Shown here in pieces: positions 12,933-22,491 of a stretch of 64,000 nt of DNA. The stretch's first letter is position 1; the number at the start of each line of letters is the position of its first letter. Made by a program: the position numbers and the translations under genes. The notes below the pieces were generated by a model. The model worked only from the letters and a program-made list of their open reading frames with translations. It made no database searches and was not told the origin of the DNA. The stretch is from Burkholderiales bacterium. GTDB taxonomy: Bacteria > Pseudomonadota > Gammaproteobacteria > Burkholderiales > Burkholderiaceae_C. The DNA is taken from the NCBI GenBank assembly GCA_016213205.1, contig JACRAZ010000003.1, forward strand, positions 43,729 through 107,728, in the 5' to 3' direction.

Positions 12933-13630
12933 TTCTTGGCCCCCTTGGCCTTGGCTTCCGCCTCAGCCTTGGATTTGCGAATCTCCGCAATCTCGTTGAC
13001 ATCGAGATAACGATAGGTGCGCGCGGTGGCCTCCATCGCAAGATTGCCGGTCGCATCCTTTTGCGGCGCGCCGATCGACAGGTTGTGCAGCGTGACGATG
13101 CGCGAGAGGTTCGCAATGTCCGCTGCAAACGCGCCGATGTCGTGGTATCGGCCTGTCACCTTGATGGCGATCGGCAGCTCGGCGTAGTAGTCCTTGAGCT
13201 CGATCTGGCCAGGGCGGAACAGGTCGATCTGCAGCCCGCGGCCGATGCCGGCCTGGTTGATGTCTGACAGCAGCGCATCCATTTCCGCCTTGCCCGGCAG
13301 TTGCTTTTCGAGCTGGGTCACGTATTCCTGGACCTGCTGCTTCTGCTTGCGCAACTCCGACAGGTTCACGGCCTGTGCAAGCTTGGTACGGTATTCGTCC
13401 TTCAGCTTGGGTTCGGTGCTGCGGGCGGCCTCCAGTTCGTCGTTCGCACCCGATACCAGGGCGACCCAACCGACGACCAGCATGGCGACGGCTGCGCCCA
13501 GCCAGGCGCAGACCTTGGGCAACAGGGGCCATTGGCCCGGCTCGCGGGCATTCAGCCCCTTGAACTGGGAACTCGCCTTGCCAAAGGCACTGGCGACATC
13601 GAGATTGGCGGGGCGGGTGGTAGTAGCCAT
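12929..13630 (-). CDS. pilO: type IV pilus inner-membrane protein PilO
   Basis: A 233-residue bitopic protein of the pilus alignment complex. There is a cytoplasmic N-terminus, one membrane span near 43-61, a coiled coil (about 65-115) and a periplasmic ferredoxin-like domain containing RPGQIELKDYYAELPI. The C-terminus ends in a Lys/Ala-rich tail. It lies nine bases after pilN and overlaps pilP by four bases. Confidence 0.96.
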   Translation of the reverse strand: MATTTRPANLDVASAFGKASSQFKGLNAREPGQWPLLPKVCAWLGAAVAMLVVGWVALVSGANDELEAARSTEPKLKDEYRTKLAQAVNLSELRKQKQQVQEYVTQLEKQLPGKAEMDALLSDINQAGIGRGLQIDLFRPGQIELKDYYAELPIAIKVTGRYHDIGAFAADIANLSRIVTLHNLSIGAPQKDATGNLAMEATARTYRYLDVNEIAEIRKSKAEAEAKAKGAKK

Positions 13631-13639
13631 CTCGCCTCC

Positions 13640-14254
13640 TCAGGTGGCCTTGCGCGGCGCCGAGGCAGCCGTTGAAGGCGCTTGCGCAGCCGGATTGGTC
13701 AGCAGCACCCGAACCGAGAAATCGAACAGCCGGCGCTGCTCTCGGCTGCCCGCCGCGGGCGCCAGGGTGACGGCCTTGATTTCGACAAGCTCCGGCCTGC
13801 GCAGCCACTGCGACTGGTTCGTGGTGTTGCGCAGGAACTCCGACACGCGCTCGTTGGTCTGCGCCACGCCGGTCACCGTGACCGCGTCTCCGGCCTGCTT
13901 GATCGTGGTGAAGTAGATGCCCTCGGGCGTGAGCTTGACCAGTTCGTCGAGCAGGTAGACCGGCACGTTGCGATTGGTCTGCAGGTCCTCGACAGCCTTC
14001 TGCCGTGCTTTCAGGCTTTCGATCTCGGCCTTCAGGTTGGCGATGTCCTTGATCTGGACCTCCAGCTCCTTGATCTTGGTGGAGATGAAGGCATTGCGGT
14101 CGAGCTGGCTGGCAGTCATCTGCTGCAGCACGACGTACCAGACGCCAGCGGCGCCAATGCCGACCACGGCCGCTGCGCCCAGACCGACGAAAAATGCGCG
14201 CTTGCGCTGTCGGCGCCGCTCTTCGCGGTGCGGCAGCAGATTGATCAGGATCAC
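13640..14254 (-). CDS. pilN: type IV pilus inner-membrane protein PilN
   Basis: A 204-residue partner of PilO. The N-terminal motif INLLPHREERRR binds PilM in the family, followed by a membrane span (about 22-42), a coiled coil and a periplasmic domain. I chose the GTG at 14254 because it overlaps the pilM stop (GTGA) and the conserved INLLP motif begins three codons later; an upstream in-frame ATG would overlap pilM by 34 bases. Confidence 0.94.
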   Translation of the reverse strand: MILINLLPHREERRRQRKRAFFVGLGAAAVVGIGAAGVWYVVLQQMTASQLDRNAFISTKIKELEVQIKDIANLKAEIESLKARQKAVEDLQTNRNVPVYLLDELVKLTPEGIYFTTIKQAGDAVTVTGVAQTNERVSEFLRNTTNQSQWLRRPELVEIKAVTLAPAAGSREQRRLFDFSVRVLLTNPAAQAPSTAASAPRKAT

Positions 14255-15330
14255 TGCACGAACCTCCGCATCGCGAGCCCGCACGCCGTGAGGTAGGACG
14301 GCGCCTCGCGCCGAACCTTGGCCTCACGCACCGCCGACCCCAGCCTCATGTTGTCGAAGGGGTTCACGACCATCGACGCGAATCCGGTGAGCTCCGTCAC
14401 CCGCTCCTTCAGGCCCGGCAGGGTGGCGGTGCCGCCCGCCAGCATCACATAGTGCACCTTGTGATGCGGCGTGCTGGTGAAGAAGTACTGCAGCGCGCGG
14501 CCGATCTCCTGCGACAGGCTGTCGACAAAGGGGCCCAGGATCGCCGAGTCGTAGTCCTCGGGCAGGTCGCCCGCCAGCTTCTTCTGTTCGGCCTCTTCGA
14601 ACGAGAAGCCGTACTGACGCGAGATCAACTGCGTCAGCTGCGAGCCACCAAAGGCCTGGTCGCGGTCGTACAGCATCTCGTCGTCACGCAACACCTTGAG
14701 GCTGGTCGTGTCGGCACCGATCTCGAACAGCGCCACCAGCGCGTCCTTGCCCTCATTGGGCAGCGATGCCACCACGCGCGTCATGGCCAGACGCGACGCA
14801 TGCGATTCGATGTCCAGCACGAGCGGCTTCAGACCCGCCGCCTCGGCCAGCCCCTGGCGATCCTGCACTCGGTCCTTGCGGGAGGCAGCGATCAACACCT
14901 CGACGTCGCCGCCGGAAGTGGTGCTCGGGCCGACCACGCAGAAGTCGAGGCTGACCTCGTCCAGCGAAAACGGAATGTACTGATTGGCCTCGGACTCGAC
15001 CTGCAGCTCGAGCTCTTCTTCGCGCAACCCTGCGGGCAGCATGATCTTCTTGGTGATCACGGCCGATTGCGGCATGGCCATCGCGACCTGCTTGGTGCGG
15101 GTGCCGCTCTTTTGGACAAGTTTGCGCACCGCTTCGGCCACTTCGTCGAATTTCTCGATCTGGCCATCGGTGATCCAACCCTTCTCGAAGGGTTCGGACG
15201 CAAAACGCTCCAGCACGAATTCGCCGTTCGCAGCCTGCCCCAGCTCGACGAGCTTGGCGCTCGAGGAGCTGATGTCCAACCCGATCATCGGCGGATGCTT
15301 GCGGCCCAGCAGCAAGTCCAAAAAGCTCAC
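14251..15330 (-). CDS. pilM: type IV pilus assembly ATPase-like protein PilM
   Basis: An actin/FtsA-like cytoplasmic protein (359 residues) that docks on PilN and senses the state of the assembly machine. IGLDISSSSAKLVEL and the C-terminal LAGGTATLPGL nucleotide-binding motifs are clear. The GTG at 15330 fits the family start (xSFLDLLLGRK) and has GGGGGAG six bases upstream; a start five codons earlier is possible. First gene of pilMNOPQ, divergent from the PBP1A gene as in many beta- and gammaproteobacteria. Confidence 0.96.
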   Translation of the reverse strand: MSFLDLLLGRKHPPMIGLDISSSSAKLVELGQAANGEFVLERFASEPFEKGWITDGQIEKFDEVAEAVRKLVQKSGTRTKQVAMAMPQSAVITKKIMLPAGLREEELELQVESEANQYIPFSLDEVSLDFCVVGPSTTSGGDVEVLIAASRKDRVQDRQGLAEAAGLKPLVLDIESHASRLAMTRVVASLPNEGKDALVALFEIGADTTSLKVLRDDEMLYDRDQAFGGSQLTQLISRQYGFSFEEAEQKKLAGDLPEDYDSAILGPFVDSLSQEIGRALQYFFTSTPHHKVHYVMLAGGTATLPGLKERVTELTGFASMVVNPFDNMRLGSAVREAKVRREAPSYLTACGLAMRRFVQ

Positions 15331-15386
15331 GACGGTCTCCCCCAACGGGCGGAAAAAGGGACAGCAATTCTTAAGAAACTACTTCA

Positions 15387-15415
15387 ATGCTAGCAGTAAA
15401 GCCGTTGTGCACCAA
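15387..15415 (-). promoter_or_regulatory. candidate sigma-70 promoter of the pil operon
   Basis: On the minus strand TTGGTG (15415-15410) and TAGCAT (15392-15387) are 17 bases apart, 57 bases before the pilM start. The match is moderate. It is the best pair I found in the 233-bp divergent region. On the other strand only a TATACA at 15546 stands out, without a suitable -35. Confidence 0.35.
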
Positions 15416-15563
15416 AGGAATTTCCCCCGGCGACCTTGTAACCTCGTTGCGATTCTCCGACGTTGTGGCCTTCATTTGAAACAAGGCGCTTTCCAGATCT
15501 CAAGCCAGTCCAGACAACGGCCGAAGTTGTCCGCCAAGCGCTTTCTATACACTCGGCCGGCTT

Positions 15564-17930
15564 ATGAGTGCCCCTGATCGCGCCGCGCCGGCGCCGAGCG
15601 ACAAAGCGCCGGATCGCCTGCCCCGGTGGGCCAGGCTGCCGGCCAGAGTGTTGGCCTGGCTGCTCGGACTGGGCGTTGCCGCCCTGCTGGCCGGACTGAT
15701 GCTGGTGTCCGTGGCGCTGGCTGTGGCCTACCCCAACCTGCCCGAGATCAGCGGCCTGACCGACTACCGTCCCAAGTTGCCGCTGCGGGTGATTTCCTCC
15801 GACGGCGTGCTGCTGGGCGAATTCGGCGAAGAGCGGCGCCTGTTCACGCCGATTGCACAGATCCCGAAGGTGATGCAGGAGGCCGTGCTGGCCATCGAGG
15901 ACGCCCGCTTCTACCGCCACAGCGGGGTCGACTACCTGGGCATCGTGCGGGCCGGACTGGCGCAGTTCAACAAGGCCAAGAGCCAGGGCGCCTCCACGAT
16001 CACGATGCAGGTGGCACGCAACTTCTATCTGTCCACCGAGAAGACCTTCACACGCAAGATCTACGAGATCCTGCTCGCGCTGAAGATCGAGAGCCAGCTC
16101 AGCAAGCAGCAGATCCTCGAGGTGTACATGAACCAGATCTTCCTCGGGCAGCGCGCCTACGGGTTCGCCGCCGCGAGCGAGATCTACTTCGGAAAGCCGC
16201 TCAAGGACATCACGGTGGCCGAAGCGGCAATGCTGGCCGGGCTGCCGCAGGCGCCGTCCGCCTACAACCCGATCAGCAATCCGCAGCGGGCCACCCGTCG
16301 GCAGCAGTACATCATCCAGCGCATGTACGAGAACGGCTACATCACCGAGGAGCAGGCCGATGCTGCGCGAAAGCAGGTGCTGCGCTATCGCACGCCCGAC
16401 AGCAGCGGCGTGCATGCCGAATATGTCGCCGAGACCGTTCGGCAACTGATCCACAGCCAATACGGCGAGGAGACGACCACACGGGGCCTCAATGTCCACG
16501 TCACGGTCGACGCCGGCGACCAGGCGGTGGCTTACCGCGCCCTGCGGCGCGGCCTGTTGAACTACGAGCGCCGGCAGGTCTATCGGGGCCCCGAGGACTA
16601 CGTGGACCTGCCGGCCGACCCCAAGGAACTGGATGCCCGCGTTGCCGAGGCATTGGCCGACCATGCCGACAACGACGAGCTGAAGGCTGCCGTCGTGCTC
16701 GAAGCATCGCCCCGCAAGGTGGTGGCCGTGCTGGAGTCGGGCGAGACCATCACCGTCACCGGCGAAGGCCTGAAACCCGTGACATCGGGCCTGTCCGACA
16801 AGGCCGGGCCCAAGGTCCAGATCCGCCGCGGCGCGGTCGTGCGCGCAGTGAAGGGCCCGAAAGGTGAGTGGGCCCTGACACAGCAGCCAGAGGTCGAGGG
16901 CGCCTTCGTGTCGATGGACCCGAACACCGGCGCGATCCGCGCGCTGGTGGGTGGCTTCGATTTCGGCAAGAACAAGTTCAACCACGTCGTTCAGGCCTGG
17001 CGCCAGCCCGGATCGAGCTTCAAGCCCTTCATCTACTCGGGCGCCCTGGAAAAGGGCTTCACGCCGCAGACGGTGGTCAACGACGCCCCTCTGTTCTTCG
17101 ATGCCGGCGCCACCGGCAGCCAGCCCTGGGAACCCAAGAACTATGACGGCAAGTTCGATGGCCCGATGCCATTGAAGCAGGCGCTGGCCAAGTCGAAGAA
17201 CATGGTCTCGATCCGCATCCTGCAGTCGATCGGCGTGCACTTTGCGCAAGACTGGATCACGCGGTTCGGTTTCGAGTCGGAAAAGCACCCGGCCTATCTC
17301 ACGATGGCACTCGGCGCCGGCTCGGTGACACCCATGCAGATGGTCAGCGGCTACTCCGTGTTCGCCAACGGCGGCTTCCGCGTCAACCCCTGGCTGATCA
17401 CCCGTGTCACCGACAGCAAGGGCCGCGTCCTGCTGGAATCTCGCCCGCAGCCCGTGGACGAATCGATGCGGGTGATCGATGCCCGCAACGCGTTCGTGAT
17501 GACCCAGTTGCTGGGCGAGGTCACGCGCGCGGGCACGGCGGCGTCGGTCTATCAGAACTTCAAGCGGCTGGACCTGTACGGCAAGACCGGCACGACCAAC
17601 GACTCGATGGATGCCTGGTTCGCGGGCTATCAGCCCAATCTTGCCGCGGTGGTCTGGATCGGCTACGACACACCCCGCAAGCTGGGCGACCGCGAGACCG
17701 GTGGTGGTCTGTCACTGCCGGTCTGGATCGAGTACATGAGCCATGCGCTGCGCAAGTTGCCGGTGCAGGAGCCCACGGTGCCCGAAGGTGTCACCCAGCG
17801 CGGCAATGACTGGGTCTATGACGAATACGGCCCCGGCGCCGGCGTGAGCAGTGTCGGTCTGGAAGACAAGCTGCCTACCGCACCCAGCGAGGAAGAGCGC
17901 CGCGGCATCCTCGATCTGTTCCGCCGCTGA
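15564..17930 (+). CDS. mrcA: penicillin-binding protein 1A
   Basis: A bifunctional class A peptidoglycan synthase of 788 residues, anchored in the inner membrane by a span at about 28-52. The GT51 glycosyltransferase domain carries the catalytic Glu in AIEDARFYRHSG. The OB-like insert (about 300-430) is typical of PBP1A. The transpeptidase domain has SSFK (nucleophile Ser), SKN and KTGTT in order. The start ATG lies close to a TATACA element but has no obvious Shine-Dalgarno. It is transcribed away from pilMNOPQ. Confidence 0.96.
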   Translation: MSAPDRAAPAPSDKAPDRLPRWARLPARVLAWLLGLGVAALLAGLMLVSVALAVAYPNLPEISGLTDYRPKLPLRVISSDGVLLGEFGEERRLFTPIAQIPKVMQEAVLAIEDARFYRHSGVDYLGIVRAGLAQFNKAKSQGASTITMQVARNFYLSTEKTFTRKIYEILLALKIESQLSKQQILEVYMNQIFLGQRAYGFAAASEIYFGKPLKDITVAEAAMLAGLPQAPSAYNPISNPQRATRRQQYIIQRMYENGYITEEQADAARKQVLRYRTPDSSGVHAEYVAETVRQLIHSQYGEETTTRGLNVHVTVDAGDQAVAYRALRRGLLNYERRQVYRGPEDYVDLPADPKELDARVAEALADHADNDELKAAVVLEASPRKVVAVLESGETITVTGEGLKPVTSGLSDKAGPKVQIRRGAVVRAVKGPKGEWALTQQPEVEGAFVSMDPNTGAIRALVGGFDFGKNKFNHVVQAWRQPGSSFKPFIYSGALEKGFTPQTVVNDAPLFFDAGATGSQPWEPKNYDGKFDGPMPLKQALAKSKNMVSIRILQSIGVHFAQDWITRFGFESEKHPAYLTMALGAGSVTPMQMVSGYSVFANGGFRVNPWLITRVTDSKGRVLLESRPQPVDESMRVIDARNAFVMTQLLGEVTRAGTAASVYQNFKRLDLYGKTGTTNDSMDAWFAGYQPNLAAVVWIGYDTPRKLGDRETGGGLSLPVWIEYMSHALRKLPVQEPTVPEGVTQRGNDWVYDEYGPGAGVSSVGLEDKLPTAPSEEERRGILDLFRR

Positions 17931-17962
17931 TCGTGCGCTTCACAGGTGCATCGGGCCAGACT

Positions 17963-18316
17963 TCAGGTCGGCTCGAAGCGAAGCGGCTTGCCCGCCTGCT
18001 GGCTGGCGAAGCCCGAGAGGGCCTCGAAGAACTCCGTGTCGTCGCGGGTGTCCAGCCAACGCCCATCCAGGTGCCGGTAGTGGTGGCCACCAGCCCGGGC
18101 AGCCACCCACAGTTCGTGCAGTGGCGGCTGCGTGTTGACGATGATCTTGCTGCCGTTCGGGAAGCCGAGCTCGAGCAGGCCACCCGTGCGGCTGACATCG
18201 ATGTCGATCACGTCCTGCTGCAGCCAGGCGTCGGTGGCCGCCTCGATGCCTGTGAGCACCCGGTCGGTCAGGCGGTGGAACTCGTTGTCGCTCAAGGGGG
18301 AAACCGCGGTGGCCAT
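17963..18316 (-). CDS. cyaY: frataxin homologue CyaY
   Basis: A 117-residue iron-binding protein that modulates IscS-driven Fe-S cluster assembly. The acidic first helix (LSDNEFHRLTDRVLTGIE), the LELGFPNGSKIIVN strand pair and the ELWVAARAGGHHY sheet motif are diagnostic of frataxin. The ATG at 18316 gives normal length. It is convergent with the PBP1A gene and head-to-head with lptM, with only 19 bp between the two start codons. Confidence 0.96.
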   Translation of the reverse strand: MATAVSPLSDNEFHRLTDRVLTGIEAATDAWLQQDVIDIDVSRTGGLLELGFPNGSKIIVNTQPPLHELWVAARAGGHHYRHLDGRWLDTRDDTEFFEALSGFASQQAGKPLRFEPT

Positions 18317-18335
18317 GGTCGATAGAATCCAGCGC

Positions 18336-18485
18336 ATGAAGTTGCCGACCAGTGTAGCGAGGGTGCTTGCCACGTGCTGTGCACTGGCTTCGGTGGCGCT
18401 CGCCGGTTGTGGCCAGAAGGGCCCGCTCACCCTGCCCTCGGCCTCGGCGCCGCCCGCATCCGCTGCCAGCGCAGCGACAAAGTGA
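18336..18485 (+). CDS. lptM: LptM/YifL-type small lipoprotein
   Basis: A 49-residue lipoprotein. The signal peptide ends at LAGC (lipobox near residue 25) and is followed by GQKGPLTLP, the hallmark of LptM, which stabilises the LptD/LptE lipopolysaccharide translocon. The low-complexity Ala/Ser/Pro tail is usual. In many relatives lysA follows lptM; here the next gene is a convergent ABC ATPase, so lysA is not at its usual place. Confidence 0.9.
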   Translation: MKLPTSVARVLATCCALASVALAGCGQKGPLTLPSASAPPASAASAATK

Positions 18486-18495
18486 GCACAGGACA

Positions 18496-18522
18496 CTGAC
18501 CCGCTGCAGCGCAGTGGGTCAG
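18496..18522. terminator. hairpin between convergent lptM and ABC transporter genes
   Basis: A 12-bp stem (18496-18507 with 18511-18522, one G-U pair in one direction) closes on an AGC triloop. There is no T-tract on either side. The stop codon of the convergent ATPase gene (18521-18519) lies inside the stem. A bidirectional terminator or a REP-like unit are both possible; its TGACCC/GGGTCA arms resemble those of the 4321-4373 repeat. Confidence 0.45.
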
Positions 18523-19514
18523 ATCCGGCCTTCCGCCACCGCGTGGCACGCCACGCGGATGCCCTGAAACTCGCTCAGCGCCGGCCGCTCCGCCGAACAA
18601 CGTGCGTTGGCATGCGGGCAGCGGGGGTGGAAGGCGCAGCCGCTGGGCGGGTTCAGCGGATTCGGCACTTCGCCCTGTACCGGCGTTCGCGCCCGCCCCG
18701 ACATGCCAACGTCCGGAATTGCATCCAGCAGCATGCGTGTGTAGGGATGGCGCGGCGTTGCAAACAGCGCCGAACGGTCCGCCAGCTCCACCAACCGGCC
18801 CAGGTACATCACACCGACCTGGTCGCTCACATGCCGCACCACGGCCAGGTTGTGCGAGATGAACAGATAGGTCAGGCCCCGCTCGCGCTGCAGGTCCTTC
18901 ATGATGTTGAGCACCTGCGCCTGCACCGACACGTCCAGCGCCGAGGTTGGCTCATCGCAGACCAGGAACTCGGGCTTCGTGGCCAGAGCACGTGCGATCG
19001 AGATGCGCTGCCGCTGCCCACCTGAGAACTGGTGCGGGAACTTCTCCATGTCGGCCGCGGACATGCCCACCGAAGCCAGCAGTTCACCCACTTGCGACTT
19101 CAGGCCCTGGTCACCATCCACCAGACCATGTTCGATCAGGGGTTCGCCGACGATGTCGCGCACCTTCCAGCGCGGGTTCAGGCTGGCATAGGGATCCTGG
19201 AAGATCATTTGCATGCGCCGCCGCAACTGGCGCGCGGGCGCGGCCGAAGCCAGCGCCGCCTGGGTCTCCTGACCATCGAAGGCCACCGTGCCGCGGGTGG
19301 GTTGGTACAGCCCCACCAGCAAGCGTGCCACCGTGCTCTTGCCGCAGCCCGATTCGCCCACCAGCGCCAGCGTGCGCCCACGCTCGATCGAGAAACTCAC
19401 GCCATCGACGGCATGGACGAACTGCCGTGGCTTGTGTTCGAGCACGCGGTTCAGCCAGGGGGCCGACACATCGAACACCTTGGCGAGGTCCTGCACCTGC
19501 ACCAGCGGGCTCAC
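18519..19514 (-). CDS. peptide/nickel-type ABC transporter ATPase (DppF-like)
   Basis: The second of two ATPase subunits of an oligopeptide/dipeptide-family importer, 331 residues. Walker A is GESGCGKST, the Q-loop is [12 protein letters not shown], the signature is [10 protein letters not shown], and Walker B ends in CDEPTSALD. The C-terminal oligopeptide domain carries the [14 protein letters not shown]ys motif seen in OppF/DppF. I chose the GTG at 19514 because it has GGAGGGGAG nearby; an earlier in-frame GTG at 19583 would overlap the previous gene. Substrate class is known only at family level. Confidence 0.92.
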   Translation of the reverse strand: MSPLVQVQDLAKVFDVSAPWLNRVLEHKPRQFVHAVDGVSFSIERGRTLALVGESGCGKSTVARLLVGLYQPTRGTVAFDGQETQAALASAAPARQLRRRMQMIFQDPYASLNPRWKVRDIVGEPLIEHGLVDGDQGLKSQVGELLASVGMSAADMEKFPHQFSGGQRQRISIARALATKPEFLVCDEPTSALDVSVQAQVLNIMKDLQRERGLTYLFISHNLAVVRHVSDQVGVMYLGRLVELADRSALFATPRHPYTRMLLDAIPDVGMSGRARTPVQGEVPNPLNPPSGCAFHPRCPHANARCSAERPALSEFQGIRVACHAVAEGRI

Positions 19515-19572
19515 TGGACTCCCCTCCGCACTGCGTGCTCCGGGATTCGTGCTTGGGATCGGCCCGGCGCGC

Positions 19573-20550
19573 TCATGCCGCACCCCCTTGCGCCAGCAGC
19601 CAGCAGGCTGCACGCGTGGCGACACCGGTCATCAGGTCCGGCCGCTCCGAACGGCAACGTGGCATCACCTGAGGGCAGCGCGGATTGAAGGCGCACCCGG
19701 GTGGGATTGCTGTGAGGCGCGGCATCGCGCCATCGATCTGCATCAACCGCTCGCGCTCGCTGTCCATCGACGGGATCGACCCCATCAGGCCCACGGTGTA
19801 CGGGTGCGCGGGCCGATGGATCACATCGGCCACCGGGCCGATCTCCACCACGCGGCCGGCATACATCACCGCCACGCGGTCGCAGGATTCGGCGATCACG
19901 CCCATGTCGTGCGTCACCAGCATCACCGCCGCACCATGCTGCTTGGCCAGGCGCTTGAGCAGGCTGATGATCTGGGCCTGGATCGAGACATCGAGCGCGG
20001 TCGTCGGCTCGTCGGCCACGATCAGCTTGGGTTCAGCGGCCAGCGCCAGCGCAATCACCACGCGTTGGCGCATGCCGCCCGAGAACTGGTGCGGGTACTG
20101 GTCGATGCGATGCTCGGCCGCCGGAATGCCGGTTTCCTGCAACAGCCGGATGGCGCGCCGACGGGCCTCGTCTGCGCCGACGTTCAGGTGGACCTGGATC
20201 GTCTCGGTGAGCTGGCGGCCAATGGTCACCAGCGGGTTCAGCGAGGTCAGCGGATCCTGGAAGATCGCGCCGATCTGCCGGCCACGGATCTGCCGCATGC
20301 GCTCGTGTGGCAGGTTGTCGATGCGCTCGCCGGCGAGGCGGATCTCACCCGCGGCAATGCGCCCCGGCGGCTCCAGCAGGCCGATGATGGCGGCGCCGGT
20401 GAGTGACTTGCCGGCGCCGGATTCGCCCACCACGCCGAGGATCTCGCCACGCGCGATGTCGAACGAAACATCGTCCAGCGCACACAGGGTGCCGCGGCGG
20501 TTAGGGAACTCCACCCGCAGGTGGCTCACTTCGAGCAAAGGGGCCGTCAT
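19573..20550 (-). CDS. peptide/nickel-type ABC transporter ATPase (DppD-like)
   Basis: First ATPase subunit of the importer, 325 residues. Walker A is [10 protein letters not shown]-loop [11 protein letters not shown], signature [10 protein letters not shown] and Walker [11 protein letters not shown]. The C-terminal oligopeptide/dipeptide region includes [12 protein letters not shown]. It starts 11 bases after the permease gene. It forms an operon with the three neighbouring importer genes. Confidence 0.92.
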   Translation of the reverse strand: MTAPLLEVSHLRVEFPNRRGTLCALDDVSFDIARGEILGVVGESGAGKSLTGAAIIGLLEPPGRIAAGEIRLAGERIDNLPHERMRQIRGRQIGAIFQDPLTSLNPLVTIGRQLTETIQVHLNVGADEARRRAIRLLQETGIPAAEHRIDQYPHQFSGGMRQRVVIALALAAEPKLIVADEPTTALDVSIQAQIISLLKRLAKQHGAAVMLVTHDMGVIAESCDRVAVMYAGRVVEIGPVADVIHRPAHPYTVGLMGSIPSMDSERERLMQIDGAMPRLTAIPPGCAFNPRCPQVMPRCRSERPDLMTGVATRAACWLLAQGGAA

Positions 20551-20561
20551 GCGAACAGTCT

Positions 20562-21503
20562 TCAGCGCAGGCGCGGGTTCAGGGCGTCGCGCAACCAGTC
20601 GCCCAGCAGGTTGACCGAGAGGGCGATCATGATCAGCACCACCCCGGGAAAGATCGTGATCCACCACTCGCCCGAGAACAGGAAGTCCTGGCCCACGCGG
20701 ATCAAGGTGCCCAGCGAAGGCGAGGTCGGTGGCACGCCCACCCCGAGGAAGGACAAGGTGGCCTCGGTGATGATCGCCGTGGCGATGTGGATCGTGGCCA
20801 GCACCAGCACCGGCCCCAGCACGTTGGGCAGCACATGGCGGCGCATGATGCGCGCGGGCGACACGCCGATCACCCGGGCGGCCTGCACGTACTCTTTCTG
20901 CCGCTCGACCAGTGTCGAGCCCCGCACCGTGCGCGCGTACTGCACCCAGCCGGTGAGCGAGATCGCGAAGATCAGCACCGTGAAGGCCAGCGTGTCGTGC
21001 GCATTGGGAAAGACCGCCCGGCCCGCACCATCGATCAGCAAAGCGATCAGGATCGAGGGAAAGGACAACATCACGTCGCACACGCGCATGATGAAACCGT
21101 CCACCCGGCCACCGACGAAGCCCGACAGCAGGCCGAGCCCGACACCCACCACCACCGACACCAGCACCGAGGCGAGGCCTACGAACAGCGAGATGCGCGA
21201 GCCATACATCAGCGCCGACAGGATGTCGCGCCCCTGGTCGTCGGTGCCCAGCAGGTACTTGGCCCTGCCCTCGGGCATCCAGGCCGGCGGCAGGCGCGAG
21301 TCCATCAGGTCCAGCGTGGCCAAATCGAGCGGGTTGTGCGGCGCGAGCCAGTGCGCGAACACGGCGCACACCACGCACACCGCCGCGATGAACGCCGCGA
21401 TGATCGCGACCGGCGACTGCTTGAAGCTGTGCCAGACATCGCCGTCGAAGAAGCGCGCCAGTGCACCCGGCGCAGCGGCCTGCGCCGCGTTGTGATCGGT
21501 CAT
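20562..21503 (-). CDS. peptide/nickel-type ABC transporter permease (DppC-like)
   Basis: An inner-membrane permease of 313 residues with about six spans. The N-terminal segment with LGTDDQGRDILS is the marker of the DppC/OppC group, and the EAA loop (EYVQAARVIGVSPARIMRRH) contacts the ATPases. It begins four bases after the DppB-like gene. Function follows from family and operon only. Confidence 0.93.
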   Translation of the reverse strand: MTDHNAAQAAAPGALARFFDGDVWHSFKQSPVAIIAAFIAAVCVVCAVFAHWLAPHNPLDLATLDLMDSRLPPAWMPEGRAKYLLGTDDQGRDILSALMYGSRISLFVGLASVLVSVVVGVGLGLLSGFVGGRVDGFIMRVCDVMLSFPSILIALLIDGAGRAVFPNAHDTLAFTVLIFAISLTGWVQYARTVRGSTLVERQKEYVQAARVIGVSPARIMRRHVLPNVLGPVLVLATIHIATAIITEATLSFLGVGVPPTSPSLGTLIRVGQDFLFSGEWWITIFPGVVLIMIALSVNLLGDWLRDALNPRLR

Positions 21504-21507
21504 GGTG

Positions 21508-22491
21508 TCAATGCCCGCTGGTGCCGCGCTCGATGCGCAGCCTTGGGTCGACCGCGAAGTACAGCAGGTCGACCACCAGGTTGATGGAGACGAAGATCAG
21601 TGCGATCAGGCACAGGTACGCGGCCATCACAGGAATGTCGGCAAACTGCACCGCCTGGATGAACAGCAGGCCCATGCCCGGCCACTGGAATACGGTTTCG
21701 GTGACGATCGCAAACGCGATGATCGAGCCCAGCTGCAGGCCCGCGATCGTGATCACCGGCACCAGCGTGTTCTTCAGCGCATGGCCGAAGTACACCCGCC
21801 GGTCCGGCAGGCCACGCGCACGCGCGAACTTGATGTAGTCGGTGCGCAGCACCTCCAGCATCTCGGCACGCACCAGGCGCAGCACCAACGTCATCGGGAA
21901 CAAGGACAAGGTGAACGCCGGCAGCAGCAGGTGCTTGAGCCCATCGACCGTCAGCAAGCCGGTCGACAAGGCGCCAATGTTCACCACTTCACCCCGGCCG
22001 AAACTCGGCAGCCATTTCAGCGTGACGGCGAAGAACAGGATCAGCAGGATGCCGATCAGGAAGTTCGGCAACGAAACACCCAGCAGCGAGCCCGTCATCA
22101 CCACCTGCGACATGAAGCTGCCGCGCCGCAGCGCAGCGTACACGCCAAGCGGAATGCCCAGCAGCAGCCCGAGACAGGCCGCCACCGCCGCCAGTTCCAG
22201 CGTGGCCGGGAAGCGCTCGACGATCAGCGAAGACACCTTGCGCCCCTGGCGCAGGCTGAGCCCGAATTCACCCTGCGCCGCATTGCCGACAAATCGGGCG
22301 AACTGCACCGGGAAGGGTTGGTCCAGCCCCAGATCCGCCCGCAGCTGTTGCCGCTGCTGCGGTGTGGCGTCCTGCCCCAGCAGGTTGGTGACCGGGTCGC
22401 CCACATACTGGAACAGCATGAAGGCGATGAACGCCACCGAGACCATCACGACCAGGGCCTGGATCAGGCGGCGAAGGATGAAGGCAAGCAT
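21508..22491 (-). CDS. peptide/nickel-type ABC transporter permease (DppB-like)
   Basis: Permease of 327 residues, first gene of the four-gene importer operon. The N-terminus MLAFILRRLIQALVVM is characteristic of DppB/OppB, and the EAA-type loop (DYIKFARARGLPDRRVYFGHA) is present. No substrate-binding protein gene lies in the operon: upstream is the terminator of a porin gene and downstream are lptM/cyaY. No convincing promoter was found in the 150 bp upstream. Confidence 0.93.
   Translation of the reverse strand: MLAFILRRLIQALVVMVSVAFIAFMLFQYVGDPVTNLLGQDATPQQRQQLRADLGLDQPFPVQFARFVGNAAQGEFGLSLRQGRKVSSLIVERFPATLELAAVAACLGLLLGIPLGVYAALRRGSFMSQVVMTGSLLGVSLPNFLIGILLILFFAVTLKWLPSFGRGEVVNIGALSTGLLTVDGLKHLLLPAFTLSLFPMTLVLRLVRAEMLEVLRTDYIKFARARGLPDRRVYFGHALKNTLVPVITIAGLQLGSIIAFAIVTETVFQWPGMGLLFIQAVQFADIPVMAAYLCLIALIFVSINLVVDLLYFAVDPRLRIERGTSGH

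Noticed and set aside
15546..15551. TATACA just upstream of the PBP1A start as a -10 box
   Set aside because: No acceptable -35 at 15-18 bp spacing and it would give a nearly leaderless mRNA; evidence too weak to list.
15390..17288. A 632-codon minus-strand frame opposite the PBP1A gene
   Set aside because: Antisense shadow crossing the divergent promoter region; no recognisable domain.
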